Source: Lineus longissimus (taxonomy: Eukaryota; Nemertea; Pilidiophora; Heteronemertea; Lineidae). Taken from it: a stretch of 60,000 bases of DNA. The position numbers were made by a program, and so were the translations under genes. A model generated the notes under the pieces. That model searched no databases and was not told where the DNA came from. It saw only the letters and a list, made by a program, of their open reading frames with translations. The stretch is taken from assembly GCF_910592395.1 (NCBI RefSeq), contig NC_088319.1:16060001-16120000 (forward strand), read 5' to 3'. This document shows, one piece after another, positions 48,347 to 59,972 of the stretch (positions within the stretch are counted from its first letter, which is position 1; every line of letters begins with the position of its first letter).

Positions 48347-50184
48347 CCGTATCCTTATTTTTTTCTGTTTATCCGTATCTTGCAGAAGGAAACAAAAGTA
48401 ATCGAGTTGGGAAAATGAATACGATTTTTTTCGTTTCTTTGCAATTTCTGCGATACGCGGAAACCTTTCTTTCTTGCTTGGGCAATAATGGGTATTCGTT
48501 AGAACAGTGTGTTCTTCTTCGTTGTAGGAATCGTTGTGTATGCACAACAATGCGATGGTGGGCTAAATATTGACAGACTCTTCGCGCGGACCAATTATCT
48601 ATGGAATACTTCCATTGTTACTTTTAAATAATTTCAAGACAGTGCCTGTTACAGTCAATACACAATGAGATTGTTTAGTTAGTCAATGCAGAGGTTGAAA
48701 AAGTGGGTTTTTTAAAGTTACACTGTTTGCTCACCGTGTCGAGAAACTACAAACACGACTGCACAACTATCCCATTCGCCAGTCTCTGCAAACAAAAGCA
48801 CCATTTTGAAAACTTTCTGACCAATCAGATGCACCCATTCCGACATCCCCGGTTCAGCTTATAGAATCCATCCAATCGCAACACAAAAGATTTGGTGAAC
48901 ATCCGGTGATATTGAATGCTCTGATTTTTGCCCTCTATAACAGAAACACTATATTCGCGATCCTGTTTTGTTTTTACCGAGGTGTCCGGCACGCCCAGAG
49001 GACATCAGGTATTTGGTGTGGTTCGTTACGCAGCTTCAGAAGACTTGTTAATTACATCATTTCAACTAACCGAAACAAGTTCATACTGCTGGTTCTTTGT
49101 TTATTTCTGGTGTACATACGATTAATGAAAAGGCAATCATGCGACAGGACTCGGCGGTAATAATATTATATTATTATCACAATTCATTTTTTAGTATGTT
49201 ACTCATTATTGGTATCCTTTGAGACAAGGTACGGCCGATATTGAATTGATGCTCTGAGGCAAGTTCTTGTGTTTTTTATGTTTTTTTCTACACCTCCAAG
49301 GTGCCCAGCAGCAGAAAGCCAGTCATTGACTCATTACAAGCTAGGCATTTTTTCAAACATGACGAACCATAAAAAGCCATTAAAAAATAACTTGGTTACT
49401 TCTCAGAAAAAAAACATTAAGTTTACCATATCTCGCACGAAGATCACTAATGTCTCAACAGGCAAAAGTTTCCGAAAAAAAATCGAAAAAATGGCCCATA
49501 TTGGTCCATATAGAATCTATAGAATCCACATGTACAATGTATATAGAGTTTTATAAATTTGATATACTATTTATTTTAGCCTAAATTACCTCTTAAATCA
49601 TACTTGAAAAAAATCTATATCTCTATTAAACATAGAATTTTATGAAAATTCTCGGAGAAAAGTTTCAAAGGATTTCGGTAGAGTTGTGATAGAAATCTTT
49701 GCCTGTGTAGAAAAGTTATCAACTTTTTCTACATCTGACTTCATTGTATCACCAAAGCATAATAGACCACAAACAACTGCCTTTCCAACCTTACAGGCAA
49801 CAAAAATTATCTCAATATATTTTTATTAGCCGCCGCAATCAGTGTTCAAAGCTTCTTAAATTATTTTAAATCGGTTGCCTTGCCGTCGGTGGTAATTTCG
49901 TGAAATTTCCGCTTACTTTGATTTCGCCACTTATTTTAAATCGATGCTCACAATTTCTCAAACTTTAAAAATTTCCAAACATTTATATATAAGAGATTCA
50001 ATTTCTGGCAATATCTTTTTTATCCATTTTTGTTGCATTTGAAGATATAGCATACATGCTATTAGACCCTTATTGTTATGAGTTTTAGTTTGGGGGCAGC
50101 CAAGTTATTTGACTAATTAAGGCGGCAGATGTTCTCAGCCAATATTGTGTTTTATGTGTGAAAGAGTTTAAAAAGTGGAAGTTG
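48347..50184. other. AT-rich intergenic or intronic stretch
   Basis: Markedly A/T-rich between about 49250 and 50100. No exon recognised. Confidence 0.35.
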
Positions 50185-50216
50185 GTTTTCGTCGGTTTCA
50201 TCGACACCTTCATCAG
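50185..50216 (-). repeat. CTGATGAAGG-type retroelement tail motif
   Basis: On the minus strand CTGATGA (50216-50210) is followed by AGGTGTCGATGAAACC and GACGAAAAC. This resembles the hairpin tail found at the 3' end of some LINE and Penelope-like elements, and also the sequence order of a hammerhead core (CUGAUGA, hairpin, GAAA). Assignment is by pattern only. Confidence 0.35.
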
Positions 50217-51814
50217 GCTTTAGTGTATTCAGAGTGCGCCGCGATAAATGAGATTCCGTAAGGAATAAAGAAAGACAAACTATGACAACTTGTTTCGCAC
50301 ATGGTTGTAACGATAATGCCGTGGGATGTTTTGGAGCAGGTGGAACTGTAACTCAAAGATGGCTTCGAGCAGTTAAAAAGGTCAACAGGTAGGAGTGTGT
50401 TCGTTTCTGTGGATGAGTCTGAGCAAGGGTTCACTTTATATCCTATCAATCCGAAGCAAAGAAAGTGTCAAAGTACAGTCAAGGAATAATGAGTCCAAAG
50501 GCACAACCCACACCAAACCCACGGTAAATCGTTACAACCAGTGCACCCCATCAGCTCGTGACACGCGGATAGGATGATGAAGCGATACAACATGCATGCA
50601 CATTGACTATGCTGTGTGTTTTGTGAAGATATCATACTCATGAACAATACAAAAAAAGTGGAATGAGACACCATTCTGGGGCACTTGTCTAATGCAGCAA
50701 TATTCCGGAAACTCTGCTCAAAACTTCTCCTGCGGGCGTTATTGGCAAAGGATCGTTGTGATACATACTGCCATTGGCAATGGCGCTTCGAGAAGCAGTC
50801 GACCTGTCTTTGATTTTGATCAGGGTCGTTGCTTTCTTCTCGGATTGGCTCCACCACACAGAGTGAGAAACATAATACCAGAGCTGCAATTGGCAGTCGG
50901 TGAAGTCGCCAAAGGTGTCATTTATACCCAAACCACGCGCCTGCAAACAAAGCCCTAATTTAATTTCTCAGTTGGTAAGCCGGCCAGTTTGACAATCTCA
51001 ACACCAAAGCCGGCTTCTTTGAAATAAGTATTTGGTCATTCTTAAATCTTTCCGATAACATCCGTTGCAGACGTTATGCCAATAGCTACGTCCTTCGGTG
51101 TTCTCTCACTGAAATATTAATTCCATGGCTCCTTTCTAAGTCAACACTTGTATATATGTGTAATGTCTTTGACAAGTTTGAAGTGTTGTTTTCTTTCATA
51201 TCGTTCTGGTCAAAGATGCCCTCTCCCACGATCCTGAAGAAACTGCATGTGGTATCAAAGAAAACTTGAGATAATGGGGATAATCACTTTCGCCCAATCA
51301 GTTCTTCTCCAACAAGCATCCTCAATCGGGCCGTGACCATGCATTCACCAAATTAGCATCTGCTGCTTTTGGCGAGAGGCCATACTCATTTAAGAGAATA
51401 CAATGATACTAGGTACACTATCAAACGAATGCAATTAGGACAGTCTTTACAAGGTCGATTTCTGTAAGTTTTTAGGAATCATGGCCGTCTCGTGCACTGT
51501 GTCGGCCTTGTTAATGCAGCGACAGGCCGCATTGCGTGAGCCGGACTAAGTATATTACAGCTTCTGCGTTTAGGCCTGTACTGACATGATAAAAATATAC
51601 GAACTTTTGAGAGCGTTTAACACCTGATGTCTTTGGTGTTGTTACGCCGTTGTGCTATGAACAAAGGCACTATGCGTCAGACGCTCCCTGAATATTGCAT
51701 ATGGGTAAGCCCCTGGGCCGTTAGCGAATTTTTTTTCCTGAACCTTTGGTGCACTATAGTGTACATTTGTACAGGGACTTTCAGCCAATCAGATTTCGAC
51801 AAATACATGACGTC
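50217..51814. other. Intergenic, possible element remnants
   Basis: No identifiable gene. CATATCGTTCTGGTCAAAG at 51197-51215 is the reverse complement of the right end of dispersed family 1, so a short inverted remnant of that family lies here. Confidence 0.35.
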
Positions 51815-52056
51815 AGAAGTCTTAGAAACTTTAGAGCAGTTGGTAGAGCGCTCGACAGAAATGGCAGAATAAGATGTTCGATCCAAAGGTCGCGAATTCG
51901 AATCCGGTTGTGGACAACCATATTGATAATTTTTGAAAACAAAACACAGTCGGCCAAGATTAGGCTGTCCCGTATTGTTTTCCTGCTCGGTGCAGTGTTG
52001 CAGTGTTTCCCCTTTTACTGGTATCAGTATCAGTATCAATACAAGTATCAGTAACA
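51815..52056 (+). repeat. tRNA-derived SINE with TATCAG-repeat tail
   Basis: TAGAGCAGTTGG at 51832-51843 followed by TAGAGCGCTCGAC is a tRNA A-box/D-arm region. AATTCGAATCC at 51895-51905 is a B box. About 52 bases separate the boxes, more than in most tRNAs, and the anticodon arm is degenerate, so this is a SINE head, not a tRNA gene. A non-tRNA body of about 110 bases follows and ends in an imperfect (TATCAG)n run at 52019-52056. Confidence 0.75.
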
Positions 52057-53049
52057 GCCCCTCATTGCTTGGGACTGTTCAGTGCCACACCATGGCTTAT
52101 TCGCTCAATTGGGTGTCAGGAAACCCTGAACTATAAGGTACACACAAAAAATGTAAAACAGATTTTATTGAGTAGCGAAACCCTACAGCCACAAGGTGGC
52201 TGAATCAACACAACTAATTTCACCTGCAGACAGGCTCACAGAAGTCTGACAACTAAATCACGCCAAATGAGCGAAAGCGCCGGAGATAGATGAACGCCGC
52301 GCGTGACAATGTCTTCCGATTTCTTCTAATTTAATGTCATTTACTGTGAACCCGTGATTGGATAATTGGTCAGTTTTAATGCATCAAGAGGAGCGTTAGG
52401 AGCGCGATTGCCTCTTTTATCGTTAATGGATTGATGCAGAGGGGAAGATTGTTTTCTATTGGAATAAATGATGGTTTGAAAGGCATATTGACAAGGCGAC
52501 GGTCCTAATGGAAAGAGATGTCTCTATTTTACAGCGACGATAACGTGACCTCGAAAAAAACGACGCCATATTAGGAGAGGAACGTGCACCTAGGGAACCG
52601 CTTCCCATATTGAATATAGAAGGAGATTAATTGGTGGAACCAGCCAGGTGTTAATCGATTTCTGGAACTCCCGATATGGCTCACATATCCCTATACTTTG
52701 TCGAGAACAGACGCTCTAACAACAAGTTTCCATCCTGTCACATCTGTACTTCCCTATCGTGCTCTCATGACTGGTTTCAGTCCATCCCGCGTGGACTCGA
52801 TTGGAGGTTATGTGGTCGCAAAGATGGTCCTTTAATTGTTGTTTGCAAGATATGAGAATCTTCGGATGTTTCTCAGTGAATCCTCGTGATTTTGTTCTCC
52901 CAACAAACCAATCTCATACGGAATGTTTAGAGTAGCAAGAAAGTGGCTAACCGCGAGATCGATTTAGAGTGTTTGCTTGACACCGATACTTCACGGAGTC
53001 CTCAGCTGCGGCCATCAACCAGAGCTTAAGTTGCAATCAGTGGGGTATA
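52057..53049. other. Intergenic, no gene seen
   Basis: CAGCCAC and GTGGCTG form a 7-bp hairpin near 52187-52203. Nothing else assigned. Confidence 0.3.
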
Positions 53050-53510
53050 GGTATTTACTGAAGTCTTTGCCGATCTCGTCGGTCCTAATTGCAGTCGGCG
53101 ACATTTCCCTCGATTTAGGGAAGGTATTGGTAGATGAGCCATGGATCGATGGCGAAACCCTTTGCCTGGTGGAAGTCCCCAGAGTGAATGATTTGTATTT
53201 CATTGAAATCGTGCGGATATTTAACTTAAAGAGATAGGTCAGATGATGTTACAGATTTGTAACGCTGGACGACATACATCGGATTGAATGGAGTGGTTAG
53301 ATGGACCACGTGATAACCCCGTGTCCTTAAGCCGTCTGATGAGTGAAAGGCAATCGTCTGCCCATTCCGTCGGGAGGCATTTCCCTTAATCTCGGGAAAG
53401 TATTGGAAGATTAGGCCGGATCGTGAGAGAAACCCAATAAGTTCCCCAGTGAATGATATTTATATCATTGAAATCGTCAGAATACTTCATCTAAAGGGGC
53501 TCGTTCGGGT
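53050..53510. repeat. Diverged tandem duplication, period about 276
   Basis: Copy 1 about 53050-53235 and copy 2 about 53345-53510. CATTTCCCT starts at 53102 and 53378; both continue with GGGAA.GTATTGG.AGAT, then GAATGAT.T.TAT.TCATTGAAATCGT and TAAAG. Copy 1 lies in an open plus frame (to 53237, reading VLIAVGDISLDLGKVLVDEP) but copy 2 is interrupted by stops, so the frame may be chance or copy 2 may be decayed. Confidence 0.65.
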
Positions 53511-55993
53511 GAGTGATACCTTTATGACATTTATACCGAGCCCACTCTGGTCTGTAACATTGTATCGCCTTAGGCGGTTTTAAGGATTAATTTAGGCTCT
53601 CCAGAACCCATTGTCAATTACGTTTTTGAGAGGTCAACGCACTCCTTTGGTTTCTTCACTGTTACATGACAAGATGTATAGCCTATATACGTGAATAAAT
53701 ACGTTCCTTCTTTAAAATATAGTAAGCCACATGCATGGACGTACGAAACAGAAAATGCACTATGTCCGTGTGTAGGCATGTATAGTTTAACTGCGAAGTC
53801 TGATAATGACCTTTACCGCAGTTGATATCAGACTGTAAACCCAAAACCCTTGAATAGGCTGCATGTATCACATACGAAAGCAAGAAATAATGATGCTTTT
53901 TTGCATTCATGTCGAATCCAACCGTCTCTGTCGGAGTCTTCGGGCTACACCACACTGGTAAAGGTCACAATAATGCACTGGGGAAGAAATTTAAGCAATG
54001 CAAGTACAAAAAGCTTTAGAGAATAAACATGTATCCTGCTGGTACCACTGACGGAATAATATTTGTTGTCACCCTACATCAGCTACAGGATATCTGTTCA
54101 TACGTTCCCACGTCTTTTACATGTGAGACGAACAATGAAAGGTTTTATTGTCCCTTGCGTCACATGTGCTAGACCTTTAGATCAAAGCCGAGAAACCCAC
54201 GCCTTGATCCGAATACTTTTCTGTAAGCCCTATACGTGTACTTGTAGTTGATACGCCAGGACATAAGTATCCTCAAAAGTAAGCGTACAACTTGATCTAG
54301 GTCTGGTTATCCCCTTCAACTTTCTTCTTTTTCCTCACATTAGGTTGCCTACACGTGCTATCGCCAAGGCAGCAGGAATGACGTACCGACTCCTACAAGA
54401 TTTAACCTAAGCATTTTGATGCTGTGTTAATGTTCTCGTTGTTGTCAAAAGTGGACTTTCTGACACTAACTGGATGTAGAAAAGTCCCACAGCGCCCTGC
54501 GAAAAGTACCAAAAGGTTGTTTCCTCCTGTCAATCGTTCCTCTTCTGTAGTACGTTTACGATTCTTTCTCTAAAATCACAAATCTTCGCATCCCTGTCTT
54601 CCTTATTTGGTGTCAAAATCATCCCTATGAAGATACATTGCGCTCTTATAATGACATTGACTGATAAAAATGACAAAATACGCGTAATTCAGTGAGAAGT
54701 CTAACATAAACCACACCAAATTGTCAGATCTTAATTCCTTATGGATTGGAAAGGGTATTATAGATTCTGCCCTCAGATCAAATTGGTTTTGTCGTATTTT
54801 GGGCGACATTTATTGCATGATACTTCATTCGGAAACTGATATAAAATAATGGGAGGAAAACGGGCTTTTCGTGAGACAGGATGAGCCATATACATTGTAT
54901 GCTGACTCAATATCGTATTGTGTGTGCAGCGTAATCGCAGACATTTGTGAAACTATTTTCTGATATATTGTGGATTTGGAGATAAACGCATGATGCATTA
55001 ACTTCCTCACAATATGATTGCCATTCCCGATCAGAGATCTATGGTTATAGTAGAAGGAGAACCAGTCTTGACTCTACAATGACTGAGCCACCGTAATGTC
55101 TAATGCATAAACCGCTTTTCATCTGAATTTTTTTACAATGAAATGATTTATTTCGTTTAAATTGTGGTATAAAACAAAGAGGTTCTATTCCTTTCAGTCT
55201 TTTCTGACGGGCTGGAATGGTGAAATATATCTCGTACAATTTGCTCTCAAATGTCTGCCCTTGTATTCTGGAGTCATATGACAAGACAATTTACAATAAA
55301 CTCGTGGCTGGCTGATAAATATAATTGGCACGACTGGCTTATATTTCGTGACTCAGTATACGAGTCTCAGTTTCATTCAATAGTCACGAACATCGTAACG
55401 TAACTACTGTAACATGAGTTCCGAAAGCTATCAATTCGTGGATTATGTTATAGCTCTTAGCGGCATTTTATTGGACTATTGTATTCTTCTCTCGCATTCC
55501 GATGAGATGGACTTTATGATATTTCGAAAATTCCGACGTAGTGATAGTATCTGTAATTGAATTTTGTGTTTCACAATAAACGATAAAACGACAGTGTAAT
55601 CGAATACGTTCTAGCTGAGAAAGTGCTTATCACCTTAATCAATGAATCTGTCGAAACTAGTTTCGTGTATTTGAACATGCGTCAGCTTTTTTATTGAGTA
55701 CATGTAGGAGAATATTCTCATAAAAACACATACATGAATCAAATTGAACTAAGATGTAGGCTTTCTGTCGATTTCAATTTGTTTGACCATTATAGTCCGG
55801 ATTCATTTTATTGGTTAACGCCGAAGAGGCTGCTGAAAAAAGGTGTCAAATTCTGAAGGGGGATGTAGAATTTGATGAATCATTTAGTCTCTACGGCAAA
55901 AGGTCTCTTCAGTCAATAGAAAAGTAGATCCGAAATGTTGTCCCCATGTTCACTTACCAGCAGCTGTCGCTATTAAATAAGCAATAATTAGGT
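53511..55993. other. Intergenic or intronic, no gene seen
   Basis: Only short chance frames on both strands. Confidence 0.3.
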
Positions 55994-56090
55994 CACAAAT
56001 TCAAATTCAAATTCAAAGCAGTTTATTGAGCCAGATGAATACTACATTCATATAGGTTTGGAAAATACAATAAACTGGTGCGGGATAGAG
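55994..56090. repeat. (CAAATT)n tail of a probable retroelement remnant
   Basis: CAAATTCAAATTCAAATTCAAA at 55995-56015 followed by GCAGTTTATTGAGCC resembles the short-repeat tail of a LINE or SINE read in reverse. Body and boundaries are not recognised. Confidence 0.4.
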
Positions 56091-57871
56091 ATATGATAGT
56101 CAGACCCAGATACCTGGAGAGCGTTTTTGTTGGTCATTTGAGGCTTATTTCGGAAATGACAGGTCCTTTTTTATGAGAGCTGGCTTCGTCCGAGCGGTAT
56201 CAATCCTGTTCATGATGATGAATCATGGGGCCATTCCAAAACTATGTCTTGGCATACGTTTATCATTCTGCCAATGTATATACGTGTGCAAGTGATGGTC
56301 GAATTTTCTTTTGTTAGATTTGTATTATACCTATACATTATTCTCGTAAATTGCGCTTTTTCCGTAGAAGATATTCGTATTCACAATAAAAACATGCAAT
56401 GTATTCTCTATCAAGAAACTTCGTCCATTTCGAAATTGTAGAGACCTGTGGGACCCTAACAACAAATAACTCTTGTCCAGTCCTCAAGGTCACAATAAAC
56501 ATCAGCATGACATCCTAAATCCGCTGGATTGATGGATTAAACTCATGAGTATTCCAAGCTTCCCCTAGGCGAGACTGACTCATCAATTGAGGACACAGAA
56601 CTAATGCCACATCTACCTTGCTCGCCCGTCGGATGCCAGATAAAATAGGAACTAATGAAATCACCCGCGTACGGTGAAACGATCCGTCTCAATTCGGCGT
56701 AGTGGATTGATGATTTTTTAGTTCTAATCTAGGACGTCGAGAGTCAGAATACATTGTTTATGCATTCTCGTAAAGGGGGTGCTCTTCATGAAAGTTACCC
56801 ACAAGATTGTTTGGGGCCTGTGAACCAAATCGGTGATTACCATTCTAACAAGATCTTCGCCATTTTAGAAATCATCGAAACAAGGATGTCCATGTACTTA
56901 GCATCACCCGTGCTGTCCTTTCCAAAGAGACATTCTAACATAACGTGATAGGCGGAGTGAAATAATACGCCAGCCACTATTTCCTGATTTACAAATGCAG
57001 ATAACCAAACTAAATCAACACCTGATGATAATGATTGAAGACTCCCAAGTACATATACGTGTGTCTCATTTCCTCGCCGCCTCGTTATTTTCAGCTGATC
57101 GCATTTCGACTGGAAATAAAACTGGAAGCAATTTCTCTGTAACAAGATCAGAAGTACTATTTGTTGTGTACTGAGCTCGTAATATGGGGAATTACTGTTC
57201 AAAAGGACATTGCCGCCTTATCAAGATTTCGCGGTTAGACTCTTGCCAATTTCACACAATCTTCACGCAGTACACAGCACCTACATCCGTGTCCCTCCAG
57301 ACAGTTTCCAAAGACTTTTTCAAATTGGAGTCGACTTCTTCTCGTTAAAGTTCACTCGTTTTTATTTTGTTCTTTCAAACAGATGTATCCCGTGAGCTAA
57401 GCAGCAGGAAATTTCAATTCAGCATTTTTCACCATCAATTGAAAATTGAATTTCGATTCGTAATATGCACACACGTGACTGCGCAATCATGCCTAGAGAT
57501 TCAGAGTCAAATGCTGCATCTTGATTTGTAGTTAAATGTCGTTAAAATGTTCTCGGTTTTATCACGCGTGACTCTATATTGGGATTTGCATTGCGGCGAG
57601 TCCTTAAGGTGAAGATTATCTCAACTAAACGATGCTACTCAGAAGTTGAATTTCTCCATTAATTTCGTTGGGTTATTTATTTAAAATAAAATTATTTCAC
57701 TATAAAACAATTGCGGGAGAAAGTTTTATCCAAACGTGTTCCGTCTTGTAATTATTTTCTTCATTAATGCATCTTGCTGTTATTTGAGTTGCATCAATTC
57801 GCAGTTTTGAATCAACGAACATTGAATAGACAAACATTTGACAATACATGACTGCACGTAGTTACAAAGTG
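56091..57871. other. Intergenic or intronic, no gene seen
   Basis: No exon recognised. The minus frame at 56837-57202 has no domain or splice context. Confidence 0.3.
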
Positions 57872-58092
57872 CTTTTCAGATCGATTTGGGTATTGGGCTG
57901 ACCTATTGTCACTAAACTGTAACGGTGTGATCACAACAATGAGGTTACACAACCCTTGGCAGCCAATGTTACAGTTGACCGCCTTACCGTGAAAGAGCAT
58001 TGTTTAGGCCAACCCCAAGGATAATCTAGTGTTGTGCAACACCACTATCTTTTGGTAAATGTGATCTGGTAACATTCCTGAGTTTAACTGAG
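57872..58092. repeat. Dispersed repeat family 1, copy C
   Basis: Starts CTTTTCAGATCGATTTGGG and runs through TTGTCACTAAACTGTAACGG, GTGTGATCACAA, CAACCCTTGGCAGCC, AAGGATAATCTAGTGTTGTG and CTATCTTTTGGTAAATGTG to about 58092. It lacks the terminal AGAACGATATG block. Confidence 0.75.
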
Positions 58093-58610
58093 AACAAAAA
58101 GTTACGGAAATTTTCCATTCAGTCACCGTAAGACTAAAGAACGCTGATTGAACGTCAGTTTCTGATTAGCAATTGGTTTTAGTTTTTTTCAAATCTAAGC
58201 CCCAGAAGAGTTTTCTTTTCAACGTTGAACAAGATTGGCTTCTTTTTGACATCAATTCTTCCGACGTTTCATTAACTTCCACTGCACGGATGACTCAATT
58301 AATTTACACCATTACTAGCCTGGTTATGGCAGCTAGGGACGCAATCATCCTGACACCCTGAAGAAGCGCGCATTGCCAGATTGTTTAACAGCTGTGATCG
58401 GTTACCACTGCAAACTTTATAGTTCCACCAACGCGCCGGTTAGCAGTACATATATATACCGGTATAATATGCAGCATTTATCATTTTTGCCGCCTCACCT
58501 AATCAGGGAGTTTAATACTCATGTGTATAAACCTCAGTGACTGTATGAGAATACAGCACATGGATGATTCTGTCGACAGTCATTGCTGTACTAGCGTCCT
58601 TTCCTACTCA

Positions 58611-58645
58611 GACCTGATGAAGGCACATTAGTGCCAAAAGCTTGT
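58611..58645 (+). repeat. CTGATGAAGGCAC hairpin, retroelement-tail or hammerhead-like motif
   Basis: CTGATGA at 58614-58620 is followed by GGCAC-ATTA-GTGCC (58622-58635, perfect 5-bp stem) and AAAAGCTTG. The order matches tails of LINE/Penelope-like elements. It also matches a hammerhead core, except that the required G before AAA is absent and one extra A sits before the stem, so self-cleavage is unlikely in this copy. Confidence 0.4.
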
Positions 58646-59392
58646 ACCGTGTCCTCGGACCAACAGTTGATCATTAAAAAGGTGTTATCTCTATTTTTGT
58701 TAGCCTACATCTGGCAGTTACAACACAATTTTGCGCATGGATTATCTTTGGGACGCAACCACTATTGTTTTCAGAGAAAGATCTGCATTTGACAAGATTA
58801 ACTTTCTTTCTCCTGCCAAGAGACTTCGCGAAATATGGAGATTTATTTTTCAGTTGTTCGCTTTACGCTCTTTTATCGGCAATGACAAAAACACATTGCT
58901 TCAAGTGAAGTTGAAGGAATGTACTTTTGACAATGGTGATAGTAGCCGGGAGCTTTCGTGAGTTCTGTGAGCCGTGTGATTGCCCCGGGATTCCATGAAG
59001 TGAAAATGTTACATGTATCTTCTGATAGCAAACATGTAAACGTGTTGTCCGATAATCGTAATTGTTGCAGGCTCAATGGGCAATTTGGCAAGATTGTGTT
59101 TGAAGAAGATACTTCGTTTTTCTTCATCACATCCTGTGTATTTCACAACCCGAGGATATTGCAGCGTATTTAAGACAATCCTTTGTCAACATGACTATTT
59201 TATCACGTTAAGACTTGGGGGGAAATCCAGAAATGGTTGCAGCTTCTTATCCTATCGATGGCAACAAATGCCAAATGGAATAAAATACCAATTTCTCCAT
59301 TCTTTAGACAATGGAATATTTTCGAAAAGGTTTGTATTCTTTCAGAATGGTCAGCACCGTCTCCCGTGTTAGATTGCTTTATGCAAATAGTC

Positions 59393-59650
59393 TTAGCCCC
59401 TGGTCACCACATCAACGTCAACACTCATCGGTAATCGATCATGACAGAAGAGAAAAGAACTGTTACAACATTGGTTGGAAAAAGAGCATCTCGGTATTTC
59501 CGACATTTCCACAAAACCAGAATGTTTCTCGAGAATCAGCCATTCAGGTAGTGTAGAGTCATCGGCGCGTAGGAGATGCGCCCGATCGAGCAGGTTGATG
59601 TCAACTTCGATGCATCGGATAACCTTCAAAAGCTTTACGGACTCCCTGTC
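59393..59650 (-). CDS. Candidate coding fragment, unknown
   Basis: Minus frame beginning near a CCTATAG acceptor-like site (about 59672) and reading SVLDRESVKLLKVIRCIEVD, then HLLRADDSTLPEWLILEKHS and a cysteine-rich stretch, ending TAA. It continues in another frame from the ORF at 59649-59972, so the two may be one frameshifted gene or adjacent exons with an unusually short intron. Confidence 0.25.
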   Translation of the reverse strand, partial: DRESVKLLKVIRCIEVDINLLDRAHLLRADDSTLPEWLILEKHSGFVEMSEIPRCSFSNQCCNSSFLFCHDRLPMSVDVDVVTRG

Positions 59651-59972
59651 AAGTACAGAGATGACTTTTAACTATAGGTCGATTAAAACAGCAACATATG
59701 GCGTTGACGTAGTGGAAAATTCCATAACAGTCTTCTCCGAAGTACATGTTCTTTGAGCATGTTTCAAACGGCGCCAGCAGAGTGTTCAACACTGAGTCTA
59801 CCTTTGTTACGGTGCATAGCTTTCCTGGCACACCATCAAGAGGGTTTTTCAGAGGAAAGTGCAAGAAAGTCTCAGTATTTTGCGAGGGGAACCTAGAAAC
59901 GATAAATTCTGCGTTAATATGATAAACGCTCCAGCTCTTACATGTAGCGCTGGAAACCCTGTTGAGCCCCAT
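59649..59972 (-). CDS. Candidate coding fragment, unknown, near window edge
   Basis: Minus frame with an ATG at 59972 (MGLNRVSSATCKSWSVYHIN), then KNPLDGVPGKLCTVTKVDS and CSKNMYFGEDCYGIFHYV, ending in TGA: 107 codons, seven or more cysteines. An in-frame TAG lies just upstream, preceded by pyrimidines, so the frame could also be an internal exon. No domain recognised; it may belong to a gene extending right of the window. Confidence 0.25.
   Translation of the reverse strand: MGLNRVSSATCKSWSVYHINAEFIVSRFPSQNTETFLHFPLKNPLDGVPGKLCTVTKVDSVLNTLLAPFETCSKNMYFGEDCYGIFHYVNAICCCFNRPIVKSHLCT

Noticed and set aside
50213-50449. Minus-strand 78-codon frame next to the CTGATGAAGG tail as a retroelement ORF end
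   Set aside because: No polymerase or endonuclease motif; Ser/Cys-rich composition gives no support.
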